Below are positions 51,805-64,000 of a DNA stretch of 64,000 nucleotides, piece by piece (position 1 is the first letter of the stretch; each line of letters begins with the position of its first letter). The notes below the pieces were generated by a model. That model saw only the letters and a program-made list of their open reading frames with translations, was not told the origin of the DNA and did no database searches. Location of the stretch: the NCBI GenBank assembly GCA_963576735.1, contig OY755173.1, positions 10,076,873 through 10,140,872 on the forward strand, in the 5' to 3' direction. This stretch comes from Bedellia somnulentella. Its lineage: Eukaryota; Arthropoda; Insecta; Lepidoptera; Bedelliidae. Made by a program: the position numbers and the translations under genes.

Positions 51805-52062
51805 ATTTACAGCAACATACACATACATAAATACATATACTCACGGCTATGAATCCCTAGAAGGGGTAGCCAGAGCTAAGGAATTAGAAATTCCTCAGCC
51901 ACTTTTGGAAAGTTGAGTGGGGAAAAGATGGTAAAATAAAGGTTTTCTTCGATGGGTCTCCAACCACATCGCCCAAAAATCCCTTAATAGCCCGTAAGTC
52001 ACCTCTTACGTACACCCACTGGAAGAAATGGGGTAGTGCTTTTCTAAGCCGACACTACACAG
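51805..52062 (-). repeat. Family A repeat with (CATA)n tail
   Basis: A nearly complete inverted copy ending CCGACACTACACAGC. Confidence 0.8.
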
Positions 52063-54190
52063 CTCTATTTACAGCAAATATCAACAAAATCACTTGATGA
52101 TTATATAAAAAGGGTAGATAACACGTACTTGCCTTCCTTCATCTACTGATTAAATTCGTGTGTATCGATTCACAAAGTTGAATTTTAGTAAGTTTTTTCT
52201 AATTTCATTAGTTTTTAAGGTAGTACCCCACCTATATTGATTATCCTGTTATAGTTTGTAGCATGGTTTCACATGTAATATTTTTTTTTTGAAAGGTTAT
52301 TAATTTAATGCTATCTTTATAGTACCTCTTTTATTACTATTACATATTACGGTCGAAGTGTATTCTAAGCAGGAGCCAAAGGCGACGGGTTTATGGCACC
52401 GAGCGTTATAATGACTATCATTGGTTATTTGTATCTTAATTTGGTTATTTGTACTATTTATATTATCTTTTAAAAATATTTGTTGTTTTTTACGAGACTC
52501 TAAAACAGTTTTAGTATTAAAGGTGCTACTTCAGATAATGCAGATTTGTCTCTTGAATTATGCAAATATTCGTGAAGTCTTTTGATATTATTTTGTAGCT
52601 ATTATAGTTTTCAACATTTTTAATCGATATTATTATGTATACTTCTGAAGGTGCTACTATTAGTACAATGAATACTCATTTATTCTCAACCGCAAATGTG
52701 GAATCGCAAAAGTATTCAATAATTGTTTGTAATTCTTCCGTTATAAAATTCTAACATTTTATAAAATATTGTCATAGTAATTTAAACTATTTAAAATAAT
52801 TTCTCATGAAGACAAAACTGTAATATTATCAGATTGAAACTTTAACCAACTAACCAATTTAACAACATGATGATCGTAAACTAAGAAACTTTCTACAAAT
52901 GTAAATTAGTTAAATTATCATACAGATGTTTTGCGGTTGTTTAAATCTATACGTAATTACGTTTAATAATTAAGTATTACATTAACAATGATATTATGTT
53001 AATTTGTTATGTATCTCGAATTAAGTTTAAATTATAAGTTAAATGCCAAAAATTAAAAATTGTTTAACATATCATTGTGAAAGTAAATTAACGAATGTAA
53101 TCTTAATTTAAAATGTAAAATAAAACTGTTAGTAAAATTCATTGGACAGTTCTACGGTATATAAAGTAATATTTTATTTAAGCATTTGAGCTATCGTTCT
53201 AGTTGACATAGGAACGCAAAATCAGGAGATACAAACGCTGTTTTAACTCTTGCAAATTGTGAAATCTTAGTCACATCTTTTGTTTAATATGTAGAGGGGA
53301 AAATTTTACACATATATTTAATGACCATAATAAATAGTATTATTGTCTTCCTCACCTCTCTGGCCCACATATCATTTAAAGTAATACTATTAAATCCATA
53401 AAAATATTTTTGTATGTAGTTAGTATCGTACCTTCTGTATACAGGAGGAATTCGCCAAGACACTATATTAAATATTATTTATATATGATAAAATATATGT
53501 AAAGTCTGATTCAATATGCTCGCTGTGCTCGATTAATGACTTCACCTTGACTTTGACCTCCAAAATATATGAGATTTCAACTGTTGTATTGAGTCAGATG
53601 TAGGATTGTTATTAGATGTAATATATTGTACATATATATGTTTAGAACTTTACTTATTGTATTATTTCTCTAATTATAATGACAATTAAAAGAAATTGGC
53701 AAACAAATGTGGTTTTATTCTTATTTCTGTAGCCTGTTTTTATTTTACATACTGAGCCCGCCGGGCAAAATTTTTTCTGCGGTCTAGTTTTCAACACAGG
53801 CGACCCGTTTGTGTTGCTGGGTAATCTCGGCGGCCCGGCTGGGTCAGTGTGTATTGCGCTTAACACAGACCAGCAATCAATACAAAAAAGCAAATATTTT
53901 ACAAATATCTGAACATCACGTGACACTTGGTGGTCTAGTTTTAATTTTCTGAATGGGTCCTTATCACAGTCTGATACAATAAGACATACGTAGATAGCCA
54001 CCATGCCATCTTTAGTGAAAAAACTGCATATGTAAAAATAAAGAAAATAGGTATTTTAAAAAAGGCGGCAAAGGCCATATTTGAAAAAAATAAAGTTTTT
54101 GTTTCTTTAGTTACATGTTCGATTTTGTTTCCGAAAATATCAGGATTTTTTTTGCTATAAATATTTATTTTTATATTATGCTATTGCTTT
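52063..54190. other. Intergenic AT-rich DNA
   Basis: No gene or clear repeat recognised. A GC-rich patch at about 53755-53850 (CCCGCCGGGCAAAA, GGCGGCCCGGCTGGG) stands out but I cannot assign it. Confidence 0.4.
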
Positions 54191-54399
54191 TATTTTCCGA
54201 TCATATATGCCAAAGATACACCAACAAAGCACGAAAAACTGCCCGGTAAAACAGCGCTTAAACTTACGCTAAGCTGACAGTCGCCTGCTAGACCTCAAGC
54301 GGAGCAATGCCAAAGTGCTCCGTAAAATTTTGCAAAAATAAAACCTTACCAAGCCTTAAATAAGAAAGGAGTTTCATAGTATAAATAGTTCATTTATCA

Positions 54400-56034
54400 A
54401 TACATAGTATAAAACAAAGTCGCTTTCGCTGTATGTCCGTATGTATGCTTAGATCTTTAAAACTACGCAACGGATTTTGATGCGGTTTTTTTTAATAGAT
54501 AGAGTGATTCTTAAGGAAGGTTTGTATGTATAATAAATGCATAATATAGTAGAGAAACACTGATAAATTTAAAGGTTTCTAATGTGATGTCGTAAATAAG
54601 CACGTTTTTTTGCGCTTATATTGCAAACGCTGGCTGAACCCTACGAGATAGACCAAAATAATGTACTACAGTATTGTTCACCTTAAAAAGTTCAACAAAA
54701 AAGTCCGCGATGGTATATGTCTATCTCTTAGGGATAACCCAGCATAACCATTTTTATTCTTTACTAAAAAATTGTTATTTACGAAGTGATTTTAAACAAT
54801 ACAGCATTAATCCTTATCCAATTAAGTACCTTAAATAAATTGTGCATTTATTATAGATCAATATGCTTTTTACAGCATGTAATTTGAGTGAATATTACCG
54901 AAGATATTACAAATTTAAAATGCAGGGTCGTAGTTGTTTGCGCCGGGCGGCGCGTGCCTATAAATAGCGCGTCGCCTTATAGCACTTTATGATTTGCAGC
55001 GATTGCACGCGTTTATCGGAGCTCTCTAGCGAATATCAAGGATTAATTAAACTGAATAGAATAAGTATCTTTTGTTGTTGATTATCTTTTAATTTTTATT
55101 ATTATTCCGAAAAACATTTATGTTTCTCGCCTCTTCCATGGCCGAAAAAGAAAATATAAAATTTTAATGGGAGAGGCGGTACTCCCCGACAAGAGCACAG
55201 GCCAAGCTCTGGCTACCCCGTTAAGGGATTTATTATTATATTAGTAGTATTGTAAGTACATTAGGTTAGATAGGATTAGCTTAAAACCATATTTCTTGGT
55301 ATTTCTTCCATTAAGCGACATGATAGTCCAGTGGGTAGAACACCCGCCCGAAAAACAAAAGGGCGTGAGTTCCAATCCTGGGACGGGCCTACACCAATTT
55401 GTCTTTTCTAAAGTCATATGTGTGGTTAATTAATTAATCATGGTTGCTAACGGTGAGGGAAAACATCGTGAGGAAACCCACATGGCTGAGTTGTACTTAG
55501 TCATGTGACAGTGTATTCGTACAAAACGGCGATAGGCCTGCCCCCTATCACGTGAGTACACTGTCTAAGCAAAACGTGGGTACCTTCTCTGGAAACTAGA
55601 TGGCGCTTGCCATGTGAGTTCAGGAGTATTGGTACCTCTGCCAACCCCTTCGGGGATAAACGGCGTGAACGTTTATGTTATGTTATGTTATGTAAGATTT
55701 TGATTTGAATTTAGAGTTAAGACAATTTAGTATTAGGGCGAGCATTTTCAATTATTGAAAATTATAGTTAAGTTCATAGAAGAACTGAATAGAATAGGTA
55801 TATTTTGTTGTTTATAATCTTTTGTTTTTAGTCGAACGAATAGTAAGTAAATATTTTTTACTCCAGCACTAACCAATAATTAGTGCAATTAGTGTCGCGC
55901 TGTCAAGAGTAACGTCTAAGCAAAACATGTTTGTATTGGCTAATGACAAAAAAGCTGTGAACGTTGTGTATAAGGACATTCTGTAGTAGGTATATTTTGC
56001 ATTGCACCCGTGCGAAGCCGGGGCGGGTCGCTAG
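54400..56034 (+). mobile_element. Larger Helitron-like element with nested repeats
   Basis: The 5' part near 54405 (AGTATAAAACAAAGTCGC, ACTACGCAACGGATTTTGAT) and the 3' end CCGTGCGAAGCCGGGGCGGG...CTAG at 56031-56034 match one lepidopteran Helitron type as I recall it. Inside lie a LINE 3'-UTR-like piece (about 55125-55200) and a full SINE family B. No Rep/helicase frame. The 5' boundary is approximate. Confidence 0.55.
55313..55696 (+). repeat. Full-length tRNA-derived SINE (family B)
   Basis: Head GATAGTCCAGTGGGTAGAAC, B box GAGTTCCAATCCTGG, full body, (TGTTA)n tail. Very close to the copy at 6412. Confidence 0.85.
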
Positions 56035-56210
56035 TCTTCTTATAAATTAAAAGCTAAACTATTACAAAACCTTGCTTAAATCGTTAATTTTACAAAAATT
56101 GTTTATTACATTAAGGAGCGGTTTCACCATACTCTGTTAGTTAGATATGAAAATAAAAAATACGTGAATAAATAACTCTGATCTCTGAAAAAAAAGTTGA
56201 GTGGAGTAAA

Positions 56211-56474
56211 CTTCGATCATATATACCAAAGATACACCAACAAAGCACGAGAAACGGCCCGGCAAAACAGTGCTTTTTAATATGGTAAGCACTGTTTCAC
56301 TGACAGTTGCGTGCTAGATCTTGCATTAAATAATAGGTCTTAAGAAATTGCGGTAAGGTCGATAATTGTAGAAAAATAAATATTTAATTGTCAAACAGTC
56401 TTGTCATTCTCGCGGTCCACGTTAGTGCGATGAATTTCTATGGAGTGCGGCATCTTTGGTATATATGATCGAAG
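56211..56474. mobile_element. MITE with 8-bp target duplication
   Basis: 264 bp with terminal inverted repeats CTTCGATCATATATACCAAA and an exact duplication GGAGTAAA at 56203-56210 and 56475-56482. 8-bp duplications point to hAT or P superfamily. A related, incomplete piece lies at about 54198-54350. Confidence 0.85.
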
Positions 56475-56519
56475 GGAGTAAAGATTAAAATAAATTATTT
56501 TGGCATTTGCGCATAATAA

Positions 56520-57660
56520 CTTCACTTATTTTAAGTGCAGTTTATTGTAAGAGGCCACTTAGGGTATAGGAGCTTTTTAATTGATTGTTGGGCTATGTGT
56601 TTACACCTATCACTAACAACCTTATTTACTACTAGTGGATCGTCCCAGCTTCGCACGGGTAGCGTTGTTTTTTAAATATCTGAGGTTTCTTTCTTTAGTC
56701 ACTGCTCAAGCATTGTGAAATTCAGCGCAATGTTTTCAATTTATTAAATTTATAGCACTCCCTAAACAGTGTAGTTTGGTGATTTTTAATGCGCTTTAAT
56801 GAACGGTTCAGTATTTCCGTTTAATAGCAAATTTTGGAATAAAACGCTATGAAGTATTTATAACAATCTAAAAAATAAATCATTACGTGTTGTAGGATGC
56901 AACTACTGGCGCCATCTAGTATGTTATATGTAAATTAGTAACGATTCGGTTTTGGTCACGGGCGCGATGGCTTATTTTATGTATAATTTCGGTGTTACGC
57001 TACCGATTTCTATGATTCTTTTTTTATTGAATAGGTAATAATGTTACCTTTTTTAATTTAGGGATGAGTGAGAGGTTTACAAACGTAAGAGTAAACAAAT
57101 ATAATCAGAATGTTCCGAACTGCTAAGCTATCAGGAATTACACGTGTTATTGTGAGTCAACCGTAAAAGATAGACATAAACTGTTGAGGATTTTTTTTTA
57201 GATAATTTTATGAAGAATATTTCCGTCATACATGATTTCTATGTAAGTTTAACCATTAAGGCTGCACACGCGACGGAAGCTTAAAAAATGTAGTAACTTC
57301 TCCCGTTTTCCCAAAATTTCCCAAAATCCCCCTTTACTGCTGGAAAGTATACAAAAACCTGCCTAGGAGTATGGAGAATAGTTGTACCAAGTTTCGTTAA
57401 AATCCGTCGAGTAGTTTTTGTTTCCATAAGGAACATACAAACCGACAGACAGACAGACAGACAGACAAAAATTTTACTGATTGCATTTTTGGCATCAGTA
57501 TCGATCCCTAATCATCACCTGATAGTTATTTTGAAAATATATTTCATGTACAGAATTGACCTCTCTACAGATTTATTATAAGTATAGATATTTTCCCTCC
57601 AAAAGTAGCCAAGGAGTTTCTAATTCTGATTATCTGACCACCCATTATACGGAACAAAGC
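56520..57660 (+). repeat. Family A copy split by Helitron 5
   Basis: TAAGAGGCCACTTAGGGTAT...CACTAACAACCTTATTTAC before the Helitron and CCTCCAAAAGTAGCCAAGGA after it. Confidence 0.65.
56632..57588 (-). mobile_element. Non-autonomous Helitron, copy 5
   Basis: 957 bp, inverted, same ends as copies 1-4, short (GACA)n tract. Inserted A/T inside a family A repeat. Confidence 0.88.
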
Positions 57661-57956
57661 CGTAATTAAAGTTTAATTAGTAAAATTTTACATCATTGCT
57701 CTCACCGTGGATCCTATCCTGTATTGATGAAATGGGACATATTCCATCAGGATGGCCAACTGCGGGATCACAGAATCTTAAAGCACAATACTCGCTGATC
57801 CCGTCGGGCCGCCGACTTTGCCCGGCGGCCTATGTTGAAAGGATTATGCCTAAACTAGTATTCGGTGGAATGTATCAATTTACTGAATAGACCTAAAAAT
57901 ATGTTTCGATAGATAAAAAAATCAGATTTCAAGATAAAGAAATGCCTGCCTGTTGC

Positions 57957-58203
57957 CGTATAGTGCCGGCTTAGAATGTCACTACCACTTCCTAATAACG
58001 GGTGTCGTGAGAGGTGACTAAGGGTTTGGAGCTTTTTTAAAGGTTTTTGGGCGATGCTGTTGGAGACCCATTAACCACCAACGATACTTTATTTCTACCA
58101 TCTTGTCCCCTATTAACATCCAAATGTGGCTGAGGAGTTTCTAGCTCTGAAGCTCTGGCTACCCCTTTTTAGAATTTATGGCTGTGATTATATGTATGTA
58201 CTT
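57957..58203 (+). repeat. Family A repeat with tail
   Basis: GTATAGTGCCGGCTTAGAATG to GTGATTATATGTATG. Confidence 0.8.
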
Positions 58204-58204
58204 T

Positions 58205-58450
58205 TGTCTTAACCGTGATAGCTGTGAATAAAACACCCGCCTATTATGCCAATAGGTGTGGGTTCAAATCCCGCGTTGGGCCTACACTAAAATCATATAG
58301 GTGATTTATTTATCATCGTTTTTAACGGTGGGCTTACATCGTTAGAAAACCCACATGGCTTAGTTGTACTAAGACATGTGACAGTGTATTTGTACGAAAT
58401 GCCTATAGACCTGTCCCTATAACCTGAGTACTGTCCAATCAAAGCATACG
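58205..58450 (+). repeat. SINE family B, diverged partial copy
   Basis: Head GATAGCTGTGAATAAAACACC, B box GGGTTCAAATCCCG, eroded body ending around 58440. It follows directly after the family A copy. Confidence 0.7.
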
Positions 58451-58484
58451 TAATTCAAATCAGGTTAGATGATTAATAAATAAA

Positions 58485-58605
58485 AGATAAATAAAGGAAA
58501 GAAAAAATCGACACGGCCGGTTTCAAAAAAAAAATATTATTTGTTTCCTTTATTTATCTTTTATTTATTAGTAAAAATCCTCACATGAGGTTTTCATGTC
58601 AAAAA
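58485..58605 (+). repeat. Family C remnants flanking a hairpin
   Basis: ATAAAGGAAAGAAAAAATCG and TTTATTTATTAGTAAAAATCC...CATGAGG ends without the tRNA-like centre. A 17-bp-arm hairpin follows at about 58617-58690 (TTAGATGATGTTTAGAA / inverted). Confidence 0.6.
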
Positions 58606-59243
58606 CATTCAAATTCAGGTTAGATGATGTTTAGAAGTATTCTTCTAAGAGGTATTCTCCTTTAGAAGTATTTTTCTAAACATCATCTAAGCTTATCTAT
58701 TATTCTATTCTAGTCTTCTAGGGATTTATGCCCGTGAGTATATGTATGTATGTAGAAGTATTAGTATCTTTGAGTTAAGAAAGCTATTCTAGATTGTAAA
58801 GTACGGTAAGAATACAATACTACAAAAAGTATATGATTTATTTGAAAGTTTATAAGACAAGATGAGGGAAGAGGACATTGAGAGAAAGACATGTAGCATA
58901 TTTAGTAAAAAAAATATAATAAAGGAATGGTTTACATTCAATAAATGATTAAATTAATAAAAACACAAATATGCAAAGATATTAGACGCGGAGTATTTAT
59001 TTCAATTAATATAGAGCAAAAGGACAGCGCTTGTTAGAATACCATTAGTGTGTAACAACGTGCCATTGGCATTGTTATCATGTCATTTGCATGCCAGCCT
59101 GTATTTGATAACGCGACAATCGAACGTAGGCGGTACTAACAACTTCGCCAACTTAACACTTTAATATTTAATAAATAAATACATCACTGTATTAATTTTA
59201 ATTAAAAAGACAGTGATAATGAATATGTATAGTGTTATTTGAG

Positions 59244-59474
59244 GTGTAACATAATGGCTCGTGCTATGTGGGCGGCAATGAAGCCTCGTGAATGGACGCT
59301 CTGGGAGGATCGATAATTTCTACTGCGCACACTCTGTACTCCGCCGATGAAGAAAGCAGCTGGCTGGTAATTTCCTTCTAAAGCACACCACAGCCTGGCA
59401 GCTACTGAATTAAAAACCGAGACAATCCTTATTCATTCTTGGATATGTTTTGAAGTGATAGACATCGATAAACG
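59244..59474 (+). promoter_or_regulatory. Putative 5' untranslated first exon of the right-hand gene
   Basis: Less AT-rich than its surroundings and ends at a strong donor GTAAGT (59475). No long open frame from an ATG. The acceptor at 60829 would join it to the signal-peptide exon. Transcription start not determined. Confidence 0.45.
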
Positions 59475-60829
59475 GTAAGTGAAGTTTCATCATCTCCGTT
59501 CGTTTGTGTTCTTATCTATTTATTATACCTGTTACACAGTTAATGTTTTTAATATCGACTGCGATGTTTTTATTTATATTAAAGCCTGTTTAAGTAATCA
59601 GTTTGTGTCAATTGTGTTTTCATTCTTATATATTAAATGGGAAATGGAAAACCTTCAGCTAAGGGTTAAAAATAGATTTATCCCTGTTTGCGCGCTTTTG
59701 CGTGGGCAGATATGAAAGGGCAGGAGCTATCTACGTCATAAAGTTGTGTATAGATTTTTGTGTTATATATAAATTCAGAAGCAGTTTCGATTTACTGCTT
59801 TGATGTATGATCTTTAATTAAGATAAAACGTGGTAGTAATGGTTTATAGTCCATGTTTATTGCGAAAATATAGCCGTTTACTTGAACATCGCTTAAAATA
59901 ACAAAATGAGTGAGCTTTATCAGTTTTATTTGATCAGTTTTTGGAGTTTGATAGAGTAAAATAAGTATAAATAGAGATATTTGGCCAATGAAAATTGAAT
60001 AGCTGTAATGAAGTTTGACTCTTCACTTAAATTTTTTTCAGTGAAAAACTAAAAATAATGTTGATACTTACTTACATCCGTTAATGTATGTTTTCCGAAC
60101 CAACTTCGGTTCAGTCTGGTGAGTTCTTGTCTGAATCGGTCTCATAACTTCATGATGATTAAAAATACTGCAGATAGAATTACATAAATATGTGTATGAA
60201 TAAGATAGAATTAAATATGTCGGCACAGTTGAATTATTCAGTGAATAAAAGATAATAATCCGCATTCCGCAACAAAGATGCCGGGGAAAACGATCGCATT
60301 GTTGATTTAATTACAAAATTTAAATGGCACAGCTAGGGCATATAACACGGAAAACTGATTTTGAAGTAGCGGCCACGTATCGGACGATGTTATATGAGTA
60401 GGCAACTTGATTGAAGCTGTTGTGTAGATATTGGGGGGGGAGTCCGTATTGGCTCTCATAAAAAAACTTATGCTTCAACTACCGATTGGTGTTCATAATA
60501 AACATTCTTTATACATTTTCAATGATACTTTGTTATATTTTTTTACTCACAACATACGGCTGTCATATATTATTATTCATAATGTGCTTAACTATGTGTT
60601 TTAATTATATTACTAAATGCCTCGCTCTTCTACGCTTCGCTCGGCTATCACATATTATGATTTCTGAGCGTTATAAGTTTCAATAGTTAGTCTACAGATT
60701 GTTTATGTGGATAGTTCATTGTAATATAAAATGATATGAGTAACATTTTGGGACTTCCGACGCTAAAAATATATGTCTGCATGTTTCACTTTTTTTAAAC
60801 AATACATTTGAAAATAATTATTGTTGCAG

Positions 60830-60919
60830 ATGTGATGTCTCGCCTGTTATGGCGACAGGCCCTATGGGCGCTGGTGCTGGTTAATGCGCTGGCGCCCTCA
60901 TCCGCTGATGGAAACATAG
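60830..60919 (+). CDS. Signal-peptide exon of an unidentified secreted or membrane protein
   Basis: Acceptor TTGTTGCAG, then ATG at 60835 (an earlier ATG at 60830 is followed at once by TGA). 28 codons: a short basic start (MSRLLWR), hydrophobic core (ALWALVLVNALA), polar Ala/Ser cleavage region (PSSADGN), then donor GTGAGT in phase 1. GC-rich against AT-rich introns. The rest of the gene lies beyond 64000, so the family cannot be told. Confidence 0.75.
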
Positions 60920-63900
60920 GTGAGTTTTGAAACATTATTTCCGTTTTAATTTATAAGTGTGAATTTTACTTCACGATGGCAGTCCTAGTCTAGTCCTCAG
61001 ATTTTAACTTTAGGTTGTTAAAAGTGGATTTGGAATTTTATTTGACGATGGCTTTCTTAGTCTAGTCTAAAGGTTTATTACGGTTGTCAGATGGATTACA
61101 GCTTGTCATATTTTTACTGTTATTTTTTCTAAATATCTTCAATTTAATCGCAAAGTGTCTGAACTGAACTCATAGTGTTTAGTAATGTTCGTCTTCACTT
61201 TTTCATGGTGTGACCCTTTATTCTTTTTGAGGAAGGCAGAGACAATTGATTGCCACTTTGTTGTACTTGTTCGTTAAATAAATCAAATAATATTTGAATA
61301 CAAGACGAGACAGCGATTTTAACATATTATCCTTTCCATTCAATACGAATCTCATCAGTTAAACGCACTGTCTCTCGTATTAAATTATATGGTTGTATTT
61401 ACGAAATGTATTTTTCTATTCTTTTTTTATTCTTTATTTATTAGTAATAATCCCCACATGAGGTTTTCATGGACAAAAAGATTTAAATTATGTGATAGTT
61501 AGGTGTTTTCAACATTTGCATTCTCTCTGAAAAGGTAGACAAGTGGCCTTCCGAATTAGTGAAAATTCGGAGGTAGGAAACGCAAACACTACTTTAACAT
61601 GTAAAAGAAATAAAGGATAGAAGAATTTCGCGCTGGCAGCCATTGACACGGTAGCTCAATTGGCAGAGCGACGGGGGCGTATACCCGAGGTCGCGGGTTC
61701 GATTCCCGCCTGTGTCGAAATTTTTCTTTCCTTTATTTATTCTTTATTTATTAATTTACGAAATGTGCCTACCAATCATGATATTCCAGCTAATTCAATT
61801 ATTAGTCCGCTTCTGAACTAAACTTGTTTTGTTCTTTTGAGATATTATTTATACTATCTACATTTACCAGTCTATGATTGTTAATATTCTTCATCTACGG
61901 AGATGGCTTTGTCTTATATTTTAATATAGTGCGCCCCGCCCATATTTTCTTTCGATATTATTATAATAAATCGTTAAGTGGTTGACAGTATTGTCAACTG
62001 TTAGAAGTTTAGTTATCAGAAATAAATGACAAACAGACAGCACATATTTTATTTTATTTGGAAAACTTACAGCTTATTTTATCTAAATTAATTAGATCAA
62101 TTATTAACTATAACGGGTGCATGATTATGAAATAACATTAACTAATACGGCATACAACTTTTATAACAGTACTAGCTGATCCCACAGACTTTGCACTATC
62201 AAAATTTAATCGACATTCAGTTGATGGATGTTATCAAATAGTCATATTTAGCCGATCCAAATGTTTTTAACATTATCCTCACAACGTTTCATCTTTTTCT
62301 ATAGCAAACCTTCTCCAAGTTTTAGTTACACTTTACAAAATAATTAATCGTCACAAACATTAAGTGATCCAAATTTTTTATACATATTAATGTATAGAGT
62401 ATCATTGAAAATAAGTCATTGATCATTGTGTTTTTAATCGTATTAATACTCGCTTAAAAACATCAATTGCGTAATGAAACGTTGCAATAGTTAATTTGTA
62501 AAAATGGGAGATTTTGGAATACCCACCTACTTTATTTGTGCAAAATGTTTATAAGGTAAAGGGGCTTATAAATTGTTCGGGATTATTAGGAAACTTTTAA
62601 TTGGTATTTTGCTTTTGTTGTTTTTGCTCCGGATCATATTTGTTATTTTTTATTTGTCTCGTTTGTGCTCGTTACATAAGTTATATCTGCATAGCCATAG
62701 CTCAAGCAATAATGAAAATAAAAGTGAGAAACAAAGAAAAGAAAGAAGAAAGAACACGTTTAATCGATACTGCAAAAAATACACTTTACATCTAGGTTTG
62801 CAAGCAAATGGTGTTAAATACTATAATATACTAAATACTAGATTTGTCATTTCGGCTACTTAACTTTTAATATCTCTAAAGAGATCAAGTATTTCTGTAG
62901 CGCTACGTGAATGATTTCGTAAATGAGTATAATTACTCATAGTTCAGAGGCTTTAAGTGATATTTGAGTGATGACAAAGCAATTACACTTTCTATTAGAT
63001 TTTCCTAACAACAACGGTAAGAACACATGGCCATCTCCTAATACAATTAACCCTACATTAGCGATGTAGAGTAGCGGTTTACATGTTATAATAGATACTA
63101 TCTGACCGAAAAAATATAGTCTTCATAAATAAAGGAAAAATTAGGATGCCTACCATTGTCATGAAGGGGCACTAAAAAATCTATTCACAGATCTGCGAAA
63201 TCTTCAAACAAAATAATAATCAGTCAACCCGTTTTGAAGAAGTTTGGTTAACACCGACCCAAGAATGTGATAAATTAAAGACTATAACTATAGATTATTA
63301 AAAACCGTCCTAAGCAAATCTGTTACTGTTCTGATTTGACTGTAATGAAAATAAATTTTGAGATTGCTGGGAAACCCATCTACATGCATTAAGCTGTAAT
63401 CTTATCTTCGACGTTCTTATCTTAAGAGAATTAAAAAAGGCTTAGATTTAAACGCATGGAAAGTTTTAAATTTCCATAATTTGATTACACTAAAGCAAAT
63501 TAGACTGCACTTTTTGGTATTAATGTTGATATTTTACGAAAACAATATTTGGTGAGCAAAACATCCATTTTGGGAATCAATGAGATATATAGACTCAATT
63601 TGAATTATTCTGATGTATGTATATTTATTTTGAATAAAAAAATATTTTGTTTGAGTTGGTTATATGGAGTTAATTAATTTTACTTGGAATTTAATTTTAG
63701 GGTATTTGGGTTTTAGCTATTTTGGTGAGCATTTATTATTATTATCAATAATAGTAGCCCTTAAAAAATGAGGAGGTTTATTTTTCACTAATTACTCCAC
63801 CTGGTCCTGATGATTTTGTTTCCAAGTACATTCTAAATACTGAATAAGGTATTGAGTTATTAGTCCCTTTCATTCCAAGAAAACGTTCCACTTCTATTTC

Positions 63901-64000
63901 GAGATAAATACATTTGCTACTAAGTATTTAATCGATTTTGCGCAGTTTACATGGAAATTTATCCGTTAAATACCTTTTGTAAGGTTTCTATAAAATTGCA
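60920..64000 (+). other. First coding intron of the right-hand gene
   Basis: AT-rich. Apart from the tRNA-derived repeat at 61425-61750 I see no exon, and no family A or B copies. An open frame at 62573-62863 has a hydrophobic start but no ATG and no support as a gene. Confidence 0.45.
61425..61750 (+). repeat. tRNA-derived repeat (family C), best-preserved copy
   Basis: Contains a 72-nt tRNA-like block at 61645-61716: a 7-bp acceptor stem (GACACGG with CTGTGTC), GCTC...GAGC D arm, and GCGGGTTCGATTCCCGC T arm. The anticodon stem does not pair properly. Flanked by the family ends (TTTATTTATTAGTAATAATC, CCTTTATTTATT). Confidence 0.75.

Noticed and set aside
53654..54004. 116-codon minus-strand frame
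   Set aside because: No recognisable motif; it overlaps a GC-rich repeat-like patch and has no splice or neighbour support.
61645..61716. A genuine tRNA gene
   Set aside because: The anticodon stem cannot form five pairs and the block belongs to a repeat family with other decayed copies and shared flanks.
62573..62863. Possible small membrane protein (hydrophobic N-terminus)
   Set aside because: No ATG at the start, AT-rich composition typical of the intron, and no splice or family support.

Overview
The window looks like a chromosome segment from an insect, most likely a moth. It is AT-rich, two intron-containing animal genes lie head to head, and it is full of transposable-element families of a lepidopteran type: Helitrons with TC...CTAG ends and CCGTGCGAAGC-type 3' hairpins, tRNA-derived SINEs, RTE remnants, MITEs and a Ty3/gypsy element of CsRn1 type. 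The order assignment is inference, not a search result.

Layout. (1) Positions 591-29160, minus strand: 17 consecutive exons of a large axonemal ASH/MSP-repeat protein, best guess CFAP65-like. Its N-terminus is at 29160 and its 3' end lies beyond the left edge. The 17 exons keep one reading frame over 931 codons. Its introns hold a 5.8 kb LTR retrotransposon (15085-20906, itself split by a 970 bp Helitron), four further Helitron copies or pieces, a near-perfect foldback element (6796-7039), an internally deleted Tc1/mariner-like element (14309-14911), an RTE LINE 3' end, and decayed copies of two of the gene's own exons.

(2) Positions 29160-33500: intergenic space between the two divergent genes. 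It holds a 97-base T tract, a broken non-LTR retrotransposon on the minus strand, and a tRNA-SINE carrying a nested hAT-like MITE with an exact 8-bp target duplication.

(3) Positions 33503-50953, plus strand: a complete nine-exon gene for an ACK/TNK2-family non-receptor tyrosine kinase (SAM, kinase, SH3, long Asn/Ser/Tyr-rich tail; 838 residues). The intron between its HRD and DFG exons carries an apparently complete Ginger-like cut-and-paste transposon (36018-39378: TGTCA termini, about 130-bp inverted repeats, 4-bp target duplication, integrase-like transposase with PHD finger and one intron). Later introns carry a partial copy of a kinase exon, another Helitron, an IS630/Tc1-like element with an unusually long D-to-E spacing, and a three-copy tandem repeat.

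(4) Positions 50954-59200: repeat-rich intergenic DNA with a Helitron, a larger Helitron-like composite and an 8-bp-duplication MITE. (5) Positions 59240-64000, plus strand: the 5' end of a third gene, with an untranslated first exon ending at a good splice donor (59474) and a signal-peptide exon (60835-60919). The rest lies beyond the right edge.

The two main genes have no obvious shared function (ciliary axoneme versus Cdc42-linked tyrosine kinase signalling); they are simply divergent neighbours. The most notable points are the intact-looking Ginger element in a kinase intron, the datable nesting of mobile elements, and partial tandem duplications of coding exons in both genes.
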